A stretch of DNA of 64,000 nucleotides from an uncultured Pelagibacteraceae bacterium (GCA_902581605.1 CACHPE010000002.1:62001-126000); one strand, 5' to 3'; positions 1 to 8,990 are shown, counted from the first letter of the stretch. Numbers and translations are program-made. The notes: generated by a model not told the origin, from the letters alone.

Positions 1-647
1 GAGATCATAGGACTGGATTTACCACACCACCGAAATTTACTTTGGATAGTTTATTGAGTTTTGCAATGAGACCAGGATGGGTTTTCAAATACTTTACAAA
101 TAAAAAATTTGAATTAGCAAACATAAAAAACAAAACTGATAAAGGCACTAATATTGCAAAATCAGTTATGGATTACATTAATGAACAATACGATCCAGCA
201 ATGAATTGGAAAGATGCAGAATATTGCATAAAAAAATGGAATAAGCCTATGGCATTAAAAGGTGTAATGTCAGTAGAAGATGCTAAAAGAGCAATAGATA
301 TTGGTTGTACAGCAATTATGATTTCAAATCATGGAGGAAGACAACTTGATGGATCAAGATCTCCATTTGATCAAGTTAAAGCAATTTCAGATGCAGTTGG
401 TGATAAATTAGAAATTATTCTTGATGGCGGTGTAAGAAGGGGAACACATGTTCTTAAAGCTCTAGCTGCTGGAGCAACAGCTTGCAGTTTTGGAAAAGCA
501 TTTCTTTTTAGTTTAGGCGCAGGTGGACAAAAAGGTGTTGAGAGACTTTTAGAAAATATGCAAAAAGAAATTAGAAGAAATATGATTTTAATGGGTTGTA
601 AGTCTGTTAAAGATCTTGATGCGTCAAAAATAATATATAGAGACTAA
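1..647 (+). CDS. lldD: FMN-dependent alpha-hydroxyacid dehydrogenase (lactate dehydrogenase family), 5' truncated by window edge
   Basis: The reading frame is open from the first bases of the window, so only the last ~215 residues are seen; any apparent start inside is not the true one. The family oxidises L-2-hydroxyacids (L-lactate, glycolate) to 2-oxoacids with FMN. Visible are the SNHGGRQLD segment (about bases 325-350), which carries the catalytic His and the substrate-binding Arg, and the downstream DGGVRRGTHVLKALAAGA phosphate-binding segment that holds FMN. Its position just upstream of an aminotransferase and glycolate oxidase genes fits 2-hydroxyacid catabolism. The family is certain. 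The substrate (lactate, glycolate or another 2-hydroxyacid) cannot be settled from the C-terminal part, so the symbol is provisional. Confidence 0.85.
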   Translation, partial: DHRTGFTTPPKFTLDSLLSFAMRPGWVFKYFTNKKFELANIKNKTDKGTNIAKSVMDYINEQYDPAMNWKDAEYCIKKWNKPMALKGVMSVEDAKRAIDIGCTAIMISNHGGRQLDGSRSPFDQVKAISDAVGDKLEIILDGGVRRGTHVLKALAAGATACSFGKAFLFSLGAGGQKGVERLLENMQKEIRRNMILMGCKSVKDLDASKIIYRD

Positions 648-699
648 AATATAAGAATTTTAAGCATTTATTTGATAAATTAAACCTTCAAACTAAATA

Positions 700-740
700 G
701 ACAAAAAACTAATTTTCGTTTAGTTTGTCGATTTTAATTT
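700..740 (+). terminator. weak terminator-like hairpin after the hydroxyacid dehydrogenase gene
   Basis: Bases 700-712 pair with 720-729 in an AT-rich stem of ten pairs with a three-A bulge, followed by a T-rich stretch (731-740). It lies in the 103-base gap before the aminotransferase gene. The low G+C makes it a weak terminator candidate. It could equally be part of the aminotransferase 5' leader. Confidence 0.35.
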
Positions 741-750
741 TAAAATTACT

Positions 751-1914
751 ATGGAACTTGCAAAATCTTTAAATAGGCTTGGAACTGAAAGCGCTTTTTC
801 TGTTTTAGCTGAAGCAAAAAAACTCGAAGCTCAAGGTAAACCTATGATTCATTTAGGATTAGGTCAACCTGATTTCAAAACTCCAAAACATGTAGTTGAC
901 GCAGCCAAAAAAGCTCTAGATGATGGACACCACGGATATGTTCTCTCTAATGGTATTTTAGAGTGTAGACAATCAGTTACTAGATGGATTAAGAAAAGAT
1001 ATAGCGCAGACGTAGATCCTGAAAGAATTATTATTATGCCAGGTGGAAAGCCAACAATGCATTATGCAATTCAGTGTTTTGGTGAGCCAGGAGCAGAGAT
1101 AATTCATCCAACCCCAGCTTTCCCTATTTATGAATCAATGATTAATTATACTGGTTCTACTGCAGTGCCTTACGATCTAACTGAAGATAAAGATTTAAAG
1201 TTTAGTGCAGATAAAATTTTATCTCTAATTACTGATAAAACTAGATTATTAATTTTAATAAATCCAAACAACCCAACAGGGAGTTTTGTGGAAAAATCAG
1301 AAATAGACAAATTGGCTGAAGGTTTAAAAAAACATCCTCATGTTACTATTTTAAGTGACGAAATTTATAGTAGACAAATTTTTGATGATAAAGAAATGCC
1401 AACATTCTTTAATTATCCTGAGTTAAGAGAAAGATTAATAGTTTTAGAAGGTTGGAGTAAAGCTTACTCAATGACAGGTTGGAGACTTGGTTGGAGTTTT
1501 TGGCCAGAAAATTTAGTTGAACATGTAAATAAATTATTAATTAATAGTGTATCATGTGTTAATGCTGCTGCTCAGTTCGCAGGTATTGCTGCCTTAGATG
1601 GACCTGATGACTCAATTGATGAGATGATGGAAAAGTTCACATTAAGAAGAAAATTAATTCATGAAGGTTTAAATAGTTTACCAGGTGTAGAGTGTAGTTT
1701 ACCTGGTGGAGCATTTTATGCATTCCCAAAAGTTATTGGAACTGGAATGAATGGTAGTGAATTTTGTAAAAGAGCTATGCATGAGGCAGGTGTTGCTATA
1801 GTTCCCGGTACAGCTTTTGGAAAAACATGCAAAGATTACGTAAGATTTAGCTTTGCTGCTTCAAGAGATAACATTTCTAACGCATTGGAAAATATCAAAA
1901 AAATGTTAGGTTAA
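751..1914 (+). CDS. PLP-dependent class I/II aminotransferase, candidate glyoxylate transaminase
   Basis: A 387-residue fold-type I aminotransferase of the aspartate aminotransferase superfamily. The PLP-binding Lys is K237 in the motif WSKAYSMTGWRLGW, and NPNNPTG (the cofactor/substrate Asn region) and the C-terminal substrate Arg in DYVRFSFA are present. Length matches the family. The stop codon is three bases before the glcD start, so the two are almost certainly co-transcribed and translationally coupled. Inference: because glcDEF makes glyoxylate, this enzyme may transfer an amino group to glyoxylate to give glycine. The exact donor and acceptor cannot be read from sequence; aspartate or alanine specificity remain possible. 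Confidence 0.85.
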   Translation: MELAKSLNRLGTESAFSVLAEAKKLEAQGKPMIHLGLGQPDFKTPKHVVDAAKKALDDGHHGYVLSNGILECRQSVTRWIKKRYSADVDPERIIIMPGGKPTMHYAIQCFGEPGAEIIHPTPAFPIYESMINYTGSTAVPYDLTEDKDLKFSADKILSLITDKTRLLILINPNNPTGSFVEKSEIDKLAEGLKKHPHVTILSDEIYSRQIFDDKEMPTFFNYPELRERLIVLEGWSKAYSMTGWRLGWSFWPENLVEHVNKLLINSVSCVNAAAQFAGIAALDGPDDSIDEMMEKFTLRRKLIHEGLNSLPGVECSLPGGAFYAFPKVIGTGMNGSEFCKRAMHEAGVAIVPGTAFGKTCKDYVRFSFAASRDNISNALENIKKMLG

Positions 1915-1917
1915 GCT

Positions 1918-3414
1918 ATGTCTGAATTAGCTTTACCAAAAATTGATAACTCTATTTTAAATAGAAAAAGTGAGATAGTAAAAAATCTTTCAAAATTAAC
2001 AGATAAAGAAAATGTTTTAAGTGAAGTTGATGAATTGAGACCTTATGAAACTGATGCTCTGTCAGTTTACACGCAAACACCTTTAGCAGTAGTACTTCCA
2101 GAAAATACTGATGAGGTAAGTGAGATATTAAAATATTGTTATAGTGAAAACATAAAAGTAGTTCCAAGAGGTGCAGGCACAGGTTTATCTGGAGGTGCAT
2201 TACCCCTTCAAGATGCTATTCTTCTTGGTCTAGGAAAATTCAATAAAATACTTGAAATTGATTATAAAAATAAATGTGTAGTAACACAGCCTGGAGTAAC
2301 AAATCTTGGAATTACTCATGCAGTCCAACATAAAGGGTTTTATTATGCGCCAGATCCTTCTAGCCAGTTAGCATGTTCTATAGGTGGAAATGTTGCTGAA
2401 AATTCTGGTGGAGTTCATTCACTAAAGTATGGAACGACTACAAACAATATTCTTGGCGTACAGATGGTAATGATGGATGGAACCGTTTGTAGATTTGGAG
2501 GAAAGTCTTTTGATCAAGAGGGATATGATCTTATGGGTTTAATTTGTGGATCAGAAGGTTTGTTGGGAGTTGTTACCGAAGTAACAGTTAAAATTTTGAA
2601 AACACCTGATGTGGTAAGAGCGGCTTTAATAGGCTTTCCATCTATAAAAGAAGGAGGAGATGCTGCTTCAGAAATTATTTCAAGTGGAATAGTGCCAGCA
2701 GGAATGGAAATAATGGATAAAGCTTTAATTGAGGCAACAGATAATTTTAGCAAAGCAGGATATCCAAGAGATGCGGAATTATTATTAATAGTAGAACTTG
2801 ATGGAACAGAGTCAGAGGTTAATGAATTAATTAGAAAAGTAGAAGCTATCTGTAAAAAAAATAATTGTTCTAGTCTTAAACTCAGCAATAGTGAGAAAGA
2901 AAGACTTTCTTTCTGGGCTGGAAGAAAAGCTGCTTTTCCAGCTTGTGGAGCTATGGCCCCTGATTATTATTGTATGGATGGATCTATTCCAAGAGGTAAG
3001 CTTGCTGAAGCATTATTAGAAATTAAAAAATTATCAGAAAAATATGAATTACCGGTTGCAAATTGTTTTCATGCAGGTGATGGAAATTTACATCCACTTA
3101 TTATGTTTGATGGAAATGATAAAGAGCAACTTAGAAAAACTGAGGAATTTGGTTCCGAGATATTAAAAACATGTGTAAGACTTGGTGGAGTGATTACAGG
3201 TGAGCATGGTGTTGGTATAGAAAAAAGAGAACTTATGTGCGAAATGTTTAATGATAACGATATACAACAACAACTGAGTATTAAAAAATCATTAGATGAA
3301 AAAAATCTATTAAATCCTGGAAAAGTTTATCCTATACTTAGAAAATGTGCAGAGGAAGGAAGGGTTCATGTCCACAAAAATAAAGATAAATTCCCAGATC
3401 TTCCAAGATTCTAA
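1918..3414 (+). CDS. glcD: glycolate oxidase subunit GlcD (FAD-linked oxidase)
   Basis: A 498-residue FAD-binding PCMH-type oxidase, the catalytic subunit of membrane-associated glycolate dehydrogenase GlcDEF, which oxidises glycolate to glyoxylate. The N-terminal FAD domain contains VVPRGAGTGLSGGALP and CSIGGNVAENSGGVHSLKYG. The C-terminal FAD-oxidase domain contains the NCFHAGDGNLHPL and GEHGVGIEKR motifs typical of the GlcD/D-lactate dehydrogenase family. Length equals that of E. coli GlcD. It follows the aminotransferase by three bases and its 3' end overlaps glcE, which supports one operon. D-lactate dehydrogenases share the motifs, but the glcE and glcF neighbours decide the call. Confidence 0.95.
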   Translation: MSELALPKIDNSILNRKSEIVKNLSKLTDKENVLSEVDELRPYETDALSVYTQTPLAVVLPENTDEVSEILKYCYSENIKVVPRGAGTGLSGGALPLQDAILLGLGKFNKILEIDYKNKCVVTQPGVTNLGITHAVQHKGFYYAPDPSSQLACSIGGNVAENSGGVHSLKYGTTTNNILGVQMVMMDGTVCRFGGKSFDQEGYDLMGLICGSEGLLGVVTEVTVKILKTPDVVRAALIGFPSIKEGGDAASEIISSGIVPAGMEIMDKALIEATDNFSKAGYPRDAELLLIVELDGTESEVNELIRKVEAICKKNNCSSLKLSNSEKERLSFWAGRKAAFPACGAMAPDYYCMDGSIPRGKLAEALLEIKKLSEKYELPVANCFHAGDGNLHPLIMFDGNDKEQLRKTEEFGSEILKTCVRLGGVITGEHGVGIEKRELMCEMFNDNDIQQQLSIKKSLDEKNLLNPGKVYPILRKCAEEGRVHVHKNKDKFPDLPRF

Positions 3415-4648
3415 TAACGTATATTACCCCAAAGATGAAGTTGAAGTTTCAGATTTAATTCGGGAACTATATAAACAAGATTCTCCAACGGAAATTATCG
3501 GTAACAATTCAAAAAGCTTTATTGGAAACAAAACTCAATCGGCTAACACTACTTCTTTGTCTAAAATTTCTGGTATCATCGACTATAGACCTGAAGAATT
3601 GTATATTAAAGTAAAAGCCTGCACACCAATTAATGAAATCGAAAAAGTCTTAAGTGAAAATAGTCAGGAGCTAGCTTTTGAACCAATAGACTTCGGGTAT
3701 ATTAAAGATGGCAAATCAAATAAAGGTACGATAGCAGGATACTTATCATGTAATTATGCAGGTTCACGAAGATTTAAAGTTGGAAGTGTACGAGATCATG
3801 TCCTAGGTTTTAAAGGAGTTAATGGAAAAGGAGATATAATTAAATCAGGAGGTACTGTCGTTAAAAATGTTACGGGTTATGATTTATCGAAACTTATAGC
3901 TGGTTCTTTTGGTACACTTGTTGCTTTGACTGAAATTACATTAAAGGTACTACCAAAGAAAGATTCTTCTAAAACTGTAATAATTTATCCTAATAATTTT
4001 GAACAAATTTATGATTTATTTAATAAATTATCTAGTTCAAGTAGTGAAATTTCTGGTGCTGTCTTTATTCCAGAGCAATCAAATGATAAAGAATTTTCAG
4101 CTAAAAGAAATAATGTTTTTAAGTTTAATGATCTTAAATCAAAAGTTTCGTTTGTGGCATTTAGAGTTGAGGGGGATAAAATTTCAATTGAGGAAAAAAT
4201 TAATAATTTAAAAAAAGAACTAGAATTAAACAATTCAGATATTTCTATTCTTGATGTTTATCAATCAGAACCATTTTGGGAAAAAATAAATAATTTAGAG
4301 GTATTCGAAAAGACCGAACACAATTTAATACGAATGGTGATACCACCAGGGAATGGTTCAAAATTATGCAAATATTTGGAAAATAACCATAATTATTTTA
4401 TTGATTGGTGTGGGTCGTTATTCTGGATTGAAGTTAATAGTAAAAAAGAGGAAAAGATTAAAGATTTAAAAAAAATGGCAAACGATTTTGGAGGTTATTT
4501 GACAGTAATTAAAACTTCATCTGAATATGATTATGGTGAACCTATTTTTACAGTTGATAAAGTACGTTTGATGATTTCTGAAAAAGTAAAACAAAGTTTT
4601 GATCCAAAAAGAATTTTAAACCCAGGTAAAATGTATAGAGGTGTTTAA
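3368..4648 (+). CDS. glcE: glycolate oxidase subunit GlcE (FAD-binding)
   Basis: Second FAD-binding subunit of glycolate oxidase, about 426 residues from the chosen start. It has the PCMH FAD domain (VGSVRDHVLGFKGVNGKG, then SGGTVVKNVTGYDLSKLIAGSFGTL) but lacks the full catalytic cap of GlcD, as usual for GlcE. The frame is open further upstream to 3347, but ATG 3368 is preferred: a strong purine-rich ribosome-binding site (GGAAGGAAGG) lies five bases upstream, inside the glcD coding sequence. The gene thus overlaps glcD by 47 bases. Its stop codon shares a base with the glcF start (TAATG). Confidence 0.93.
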   Translation: MSTKIKINSQIFQDSNNVYYPKDEVEVSDLIRELYKQDSPTEIIGNNSKSFIGNKTQSANTTSLSKISGIIDYRPEELYIKVKACTPINEIEKVLSENSQELAFEPIDFGYIKDGKSNKGTIAGYLSCNYAGSRRFKVGSVRDHVLGFKGVNGKGDIIKSGGTVVKNVTGYDLSKLIAGSFGTLVALTEITLKVLPKKDSSKTVIIYPNNFEQIYDLFNKLSSSSSEISGAVFIPEQSNDKEFSAKRNNVFKFNDLKSKVSFVAFRVEGDKISIEEKINNLKKELELNNSDISILDVYQSEPFWEKINNLEVFEKTEHNLIRMVIPPGNGSKLCKYLENNHNYFIDWCGSLFWIEVNSKKEEKIKDLKKMANDFGGYLTVIKTSSEYDYGEPIFTVDKVRLMISEKVKQSFDPKRILNPGKMYRGV

Positions 4649-5937
4649 TGCAAACAAAATTTACTGAAGAACAGCTTAGAGATCCAGATAATTTTGCTAA
4701 CGAAAAAGTTTTTAAAAAATGTGTGCATTGTGGCATGTGTAATGCCACATGCCCCACACATCAACTTTTGGGTGATGAGCTAGATGGACCTAGAGGACGT
4801 ATCTATCTCATTAAAGATATGTTAGAAAATAATCGGAAGCCAACTGAAAAAGTTGTAAAGCATATCGATCGATGTCTCTCATGTTATAGTTGTATGACGA
4901 CTTGCCCAGCTGGTGTAAATTATATGCACATAATTGACCATGGAAAAAAATATATTGAAAAAAATTATCAAAGATCATTCTTTGATAAGTTAATAAGATA
5001 TTTTTTATCTATCACTCTTCCAAATACAAAAATTTTTAGATTATCAAGTTTATTAGTAAAATTATCGAAGCCATTTAAATTCTTAATGCCTTCAAAAATT
5101 AAGGACATGATTGAGTTAATGCCTACAAAATTTCCTAAAAAAAGCTTACCAATTAAAGAAGTTTACAAATCCTCAACTAAAAAAAGAACTGCTAGAGTTG
5201 CTCTCTTAACAGGATGTGTACAAAAAGAAATATCTCCTCAAATTAATGAAGCAACAATAAGGCTATTAAACAGACATGGCGTAGAAGTAGTTGTTCCAAA
5301 AAAAATTCGTTGTTGTGGATCTTTAAATCATCATCTAGGAAAAGAGAAGGATGCACATCAAGATTTTAAGAACAATATAAACACTTGGTATGAGGAGCAT
5401 CAAAAAGGAAATTTAGATGCAATTTTATCAAATACATCAGGTTGTGGGACAACAATGAAAGATTATGGATTTATTTTTCGTGAGGATAAAGAACTAGGTA
5501 AAAAAGCAAAAGTAATATCAGAGCTCACAAAAGATATATCGGAATATATATTTGAAAGTTTAAAACTTGATATTAAGGATAAAGGAAAAAAATATAAAGT
5601 AGCTTATCACTCTGCGTGTTCAATGCAGCATGGTCAAAAAGTTCATTCTCAGCCAGTATCACTACTTGAAAAAACTAATAATGAAATTTTGGAAATCCCA
5701 GAAGGACATATATGTTGTGGATCGGCTGGAACTTATAACATATTGCAATCAAAAATTGCAAAACAATTGTTGAAGAAAAAAGTAAATAATATTGAAAGTT
5801 TAAATCCAGATTTTATTTCTACTGGAAATATTGGTTGTATTACCCAAATCGCTCATGGTACTAAAGTTCCAATATTACATACAATTGAAGTTTTAGATTG
5901 GTACACAGGTGGACCAAAACCTGAAATTTTAAAATAG
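4648..5937 (+). CDS. glcF: glycolate oxidase iron-sulfur subunit GlcF
   Basis: A 429-residue iron-sulfur subunit that passes electrons from the GlcD/GlcE flavins towards the respiratory quinone pool. Two N-terminal 4Fe-4S clusters are visible (CVHCGMCNATCP near residue 30 and CLSCYSCMTTCP near residue 80). Two C-terminal CCG-type modules follow (RCCGSLNHH near residue 227 and ICCGSAGTY near residue 355). Order and length match E. coli GlcF. The start overlaps the glcE stop by one base, so translation is coupled. Heterodisulfide-reductase-like proteins share these modules, but the glcDE context makes the assignment firm. Confidence 0.94.
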   Translation: MQTKFTEEQLRDPDNFANEKVFKKCVHCGMCNATCPTHQLLGDELDGPRGRIYLIKDMLENNRKPTEKVVKHIDRCLSCYSCMTTCPAGVNYMHIIDHGKKYIEKNYQRSFFDKLIRYFLSITLPNTKIFRLSSLLVKLSKPFKFLMPSKIKDMIELMPTKFPKKSLPIKEVYKSSTKKRTARVALLTGCVQKEISPQINEATIRLLNRHGVEVVVPKKIRCCGSLNHHLGKEKDAHQDFKNNINTWYEEHQKGNLDAILSNTSGCGTTMKDYGFIFREDKELGKKAKVISELTKDISEYIFESLKLDIKDKGKKYKVAYHSACSMQHGQKVHSQPVSLLEKTNNEILEIPEGHICCGSAGTYNILQSKIAKQLLKKKVNNIESLNPDFISTGNIGCITQIAHGTKVPILHTIEVLDWYTGGPKPEILK

Positions 5938-5942
5938 AAATT

Positions 5943-6896
5943 ATGAAAAAAGTTTTAATTACAAGACGCTTGATAAGAGAAAGTGAAGACAAAGCATCTA
6001 AGTTATTTGATGCTAAATTTAATACTAATGATGAACTTTATTCACAAAAAAAAATTATTGAAATGAGTCAAGGATTTGATGGCATATTATCATCACTAAC
6101 TGAAAAATTAGATGCAGAAACAATCAATCAATTACCAGACACAATTAAAATAATTTCTAATTTTGCAGTAGGATTTGGAAACATTGATTTAGAAGCAGCA
6201 AAAAATAAAGGTATAACAGTAACAAATACACCAGAAGTTTTATCAGATGCTACAGCAGAGATTGGAATTTTATTAATTCTAGGAGCATGCAGAAGAGCTT
6301 CCGAAGGAATAGAGTCTGCAAGAGAGGGTGGATGGAAATGGTCTGCTGACTATTTAATTGGAAAACAATTAACTGGAACAAGATTAGGAATTTTAGGTAT
6401 GGGTCGTATTGGCCAAAAAATTGCAAAAATTGCAAAATCTTTGGGTATGGTTATTCATTACCATAATCGTTCAAAATTAAGTGAAGATAAAGAACAAGGT
6501 GCAACATATCATCAAAGCATAAAAAGTCTTTTTTCAGTTTCAGATGTTTTATCAATTTGTTGTCCAGCAACTAAAGAAACAGAGAACTTAATAAATAAAG
6601 AGACTGTTGAGTATTTTCCTAAAGGTGCTGTGATAACTAATGTTGCAAGAGGTGATATAGTAGATGATGAAGCTCTAATTGATGCCTTGAATAGAAGAAA
6701 AATTTATGCAGCAGGATTAGATGTTTATAAAAATGAACCAAATTTAAATCCTGGTTATTTAAAAATCCCAAGTGCTTTCGTTTTACCACATCTTGGGAGT
6801 GCAACAAAAGATACAAGAATTGCAATGGGAAATTTAGCAATTGATAATCTAGACGAGTTTTTTAAAACTGGAAACTGTATCAATAAAGTAAATTAA
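5943..6896 (+). CDS. D-isomer 2-hydroxyacid dehydrogenase (glyoxylate/hydroxypyruvate reductase-like)
   Basis: A 317-residue NAD(P)-dependent enzyme of the D-2-hydroxyacid dehydrogenase family. The Rossmann motif GMGRIGQKIAKIAKSLGM begins near residue 153. The catalytic Arg is in NVARGDIVDDEAL and the catalytic His in LPHLGSATKDTR. Family members reduce glyoxylate to glycolate and hydroxypyruvate to D-glycerate. It starts five bases after glcF and ends two bases before the next gene, so it belongs to the glycolate operon. Context favours glyoxylate or hydroxypyruvate as substrate. Phosphoglycerate dehydrogenase is unlikely because there is no C-terminal ACT domain. Confidence 0.85.
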   Translation: MKKVLITRRLIRESEDKASKLFDAKFNTNDELYSQKKIIEMSQGFDGILSSLTEKLDAETINQLPDTIKIISNFAVGFGNIDLEAAKNKGITVTNTPEVLSDATAEIGILLILGACRRASEGIESAREGGWKWSADYLIGKQLTGTRLGILGMGRIGQKIAKIAKSLGMVIHYHNRSKLSEDKEQGATYHQSIKSLFSVSDVLSICCPATKETENLINKETVEYFPKGAVITNVARGDIVDDEALIDALNRRKIYAAGLDVYKNEPNLNPGYLKIPSAFVLPHLGSATKDTRIAMGNLAIDNLDEFFKTGNCINKVN

Positions 6897-6897
6897 A

Positions 6898-7812
6898 ATG
6901 TCTCAATCGATAGCTTTCATTGGCGTTGGCAACATGGGTTGTCCAATGGCTGAAAATCTAATGAAGGCGGGTAAATACGTAAAAGTTTTTGATGTCTCAA
7001 AAAAAATGCTTGAGATTGCAAAAAATAAAAATCTTGAGATAGTATCGAACTTAGATGAATTAATTACGGATGATGTTGAAACAGTTATTACTATGCTACC
7101 AGAAGGTAAGCATTCTAAGGATGTTTATTTAGGAGAAAGTGGAATAATAAATAAAGTTTCAAAAAATTGTTTGCTAATTGATTGTTCAACAATTGATATT
7201 CAAACTTCAATAAAAATTGGAAAAAAAGCTGCAGAATTGGGAATAAAAATGATTGATGCCCCAGTTAGTGGCGGAGTGATGGGAGCTCAAAAAGCTACTT
7301 TAAATATAATGGTTGGTGGATCAAAAGAAGCATATGAAAAAGCGCTTCCTTTATTAAAAATTATGGGAAAAAATATATTTCATGCAGGTGATTTAGGTAG
7401 TGGGAATGGTGCTAAAATTTGTAACAATATGGCTTTAGGAATTGCAATGATTGCAGCTTCTGAGTCATTAATGTTAGCAAAAAGATTAAAAATCGATATT
7501 AAAAAAGTTCATGAAATCATGAAAAATGCATCAGGTAACAGTTGGCCAATTTCTGTTTATCCACCTTTACCTGGTTTAATTGACGGTACACCCTCAAATA
7601 ATAATTATCGACCGGGTTTTTCTGCAGGCATGATGAATAAAGATCTTAAACTTGCAAATGATTGTGCGCAAAGCGTAAATGCCAAAACACCATTAGGGAA
7701 AATGGCTTTAGAAATTTACGATCAATTTTGTAAAGAAGGAAATGAAACTAAAGATTTTTCAGCTATTTCTAAAATTATAGGTGGAAATGCTTGGGACTAT
7801 CCAATTGATTAA
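6898..7812 (+). CDS. mmsB: 3-hydroxyisobutyrate dehydrogenase family protein
   Basis: A 304-residue beta-hydroxyacid dehydrogenase. The N-terminal NAD motif is FIGVGNMGCPMAENL, the substrate motif is DAPVSGGVMGAQKATLN, and the catalytic Lys lies in GAKICNNMALGIAM. The segment YPPLPGLIDGTPSNNNYRPGF and the ending AWDYPID resemble 3-hydroxyisobutyrate dehydrogenase (valine pathway) more than tartronate semialdehyde reductase. MmsB makes methylmalonate semialdehyde, the substrate of MmsA encoded 43 kb downstream at 49922. In this operon, however, tartronate semialdehyde reduction from glyoxylate carboligation would also make sense, though no carboligase is visible. Convergent with the regulator, six bases apart. 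Confidence 0.75.
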   Translation: MSQSIAFIGVGNMGCPMAENLMKAGKYVKVFDVSKKMLEIAKNKNLEIVSNLDELITDDVETVITMLPEGKHSKDVYLGESGIINKVSKNCLLIDCSTIDIQTSIKIGKKAAELGIKMIDAPVSGGVMGAQKATLNIMVGGSKEAYEKALPLLKIMGKNIFHAGDLGSGNGAKICNNMALGIAMIAASESLMLAKRLKIDIKKVHEIMKNASGNSWPISVYPPLPGLIDGTPSNNNYRPGFSAGMMNKDLKLANDCAQSVNAKTPLGKMALEIYDQFCKEGNETKDFSAISKIIGGNAWDYPID

Positions 7813-7818
7813 ATAAAT

Positions 7819-8907
7819 TTATTGTAAGTGTTTATAAATTGTTGTTCTAGAAATACCTAATTTTCTAGAAGTTGCAGAAATATTATTTGTTTCATCAAAA
7901 GTTGATCTAATTAAAGTACATTTCTCTCTTTTGATTTTTGTGTCTTCACAATTTTTACAAGTACTTCCTTTTTTTCCTTTTTTTGTTTCAACAAATTTAT
8001 TTTCCTTAAAAATTTGACTTTTGACCACAAAGACAGATGAGCCTAAATGATCAGTAATCATTAATGTTTTATTGTTTAATAAATCTGATGCGATAGATGA
8101 AAATGAATTGGTAAAAATTTTATTAAAATTTTCATTTTTAAGATCTACTAATCCATTAAGCATGACTTTTGCATTACTGTTAGCACCTACAATTAGACCA
8201 TCTCCATTTACAGCCAGCAAACCAACACTTGTTGTTGATAAATATTCTTGTCGTGGGTGAAAGGATAAAATTAATTCATGCTCAAACTTTTTTAAAAATA
8301 ATTTTGTTTCGATGCTTCTGGTTGCTAGTTTCACTAAAGCTAGAGTATGTTGCTCTCTAGACATATAGTCAGTTGAAGCATCTATAATTCCAATAGTCTT
8401 ACCGTCATAATTAATTATTGGACTTGCAAAACATGATATATTCTCATGTGCTGTAAAAAAATGTTCTTTACCAGAAACTATTGTTGGTTTTTTTAATTCT
8501 ACTGATAATCCCAAACCGTTAGTGCCACAGACTTTTTCAGCCCAAATTGATCCAGGTATTACAGTCTTACCTACATCGGTTTGAAGACAAGTTTTGTCAT
8601 ATATAGTGTCAAGCACTAACCCATTCTCATTTGAATATGCGACCATAAAATTAGTTCCAGCAATTTGTGAGTATAAAAGTTCCAATTCTGGGAGTACAAT
8701 TTTTCTAAGAGCTTTATTTTTTTCTTTGATTTCATTTAATTCTATGGAAGAAATTATGCTTTGTCTTGGATCTTTAAATGGATTAAGTCCCTTAGTAATA
8801 CATCTAGACCAACTATCAGAAATATCTTTGCCCATTTTATAGGACATCATTCCTCTTTTTTTTAAAATATTTTTAAACTCATTATTTATCGCTGATAAAT
8901 TGCTCAT
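7819..8907 (-). CDS. GAF-domain/Fis-type HTH transcriptional regulator lacking the AAA+ domain
   Basis: A 362-residue regulator with AcoR-like architecture. The N-terminus contains SDSWSRCITKGLNP, typical of acetoin/alcohol-responsive regulators. A GAF sensor follows (about residues 60-190; CGTNGLGLSVELKKP and FFTAHENISCFASPI), then a PAS-like segment (about 220-310), then a C-terminal Fis-type helix-turn-helix (ISATSRKLGISRTTIYKHL). The AAA+ sigma-54 activation domain, including any GAFTGA loop, is absent. A Cys cluster (CKNCEDTKIKREKC) just before the HTH could bind metal or sense redox. It is divergent from the alcohol dehydrogenase/ABC operon, its likely target. The ligand is unknown. Confidence 0.8.
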   Translation of the reverse strand: MSNLSAINNEFKNILKKRGMMSYKMGKDISDSWSRCITKGLNPFKDPRQSIISSIELNEIKEKNKALRKIVLPELELLYSQIAGTNFMVAYSNENGLVLDTIYDKTCLQTDVGKTVIPGSIWAEKVCGTNGLGLSVELKKPTIVSGKEHFFTAHENISCFASPIINYDGKTIGIIDASTDYMSREQHTLALVKLATRSIETKLFLKKFEHELILSFHPRQEYLSTTSVGLLAVNGDGLIVGANSNAKVMLNGLVDLKNENFNKIFTNSFSSIASDLLNNKTLMITDHLGSSVFVVKSQIFKENKFVETKKGKKGSTCKNCEDTKIKREKCTLIRSTFDETNNISATSRKLGISRTTIYKHLQ

Positions 8908-8974
8908 TTTTAAAGGATAGTTAAAAATATTATATTCAACAACTAACCACAGGTTGTATTTGTAAACTTACTGA

Positions 8975-8988
8975 ACACTTAAAAGTGT
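8975..8988. promoter_or_regulatory. inverted repeat, candidate operator/activator site
   Basis: Perfect inverted repeat with arms ACACTT and AAGTGT around a two-base centre, two bases upstream of the -35 element of the alcohol dehydrogenase promoter. Its centre lies about 44 bases before the predicted transcription start, the position of a class II activator site. The adjacent, divergently encoded Fis-type HTH protein is the obvious candidate binder; this is inference from position only. Confidence 0.5.
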
Positions 8989-8990
8989 CA

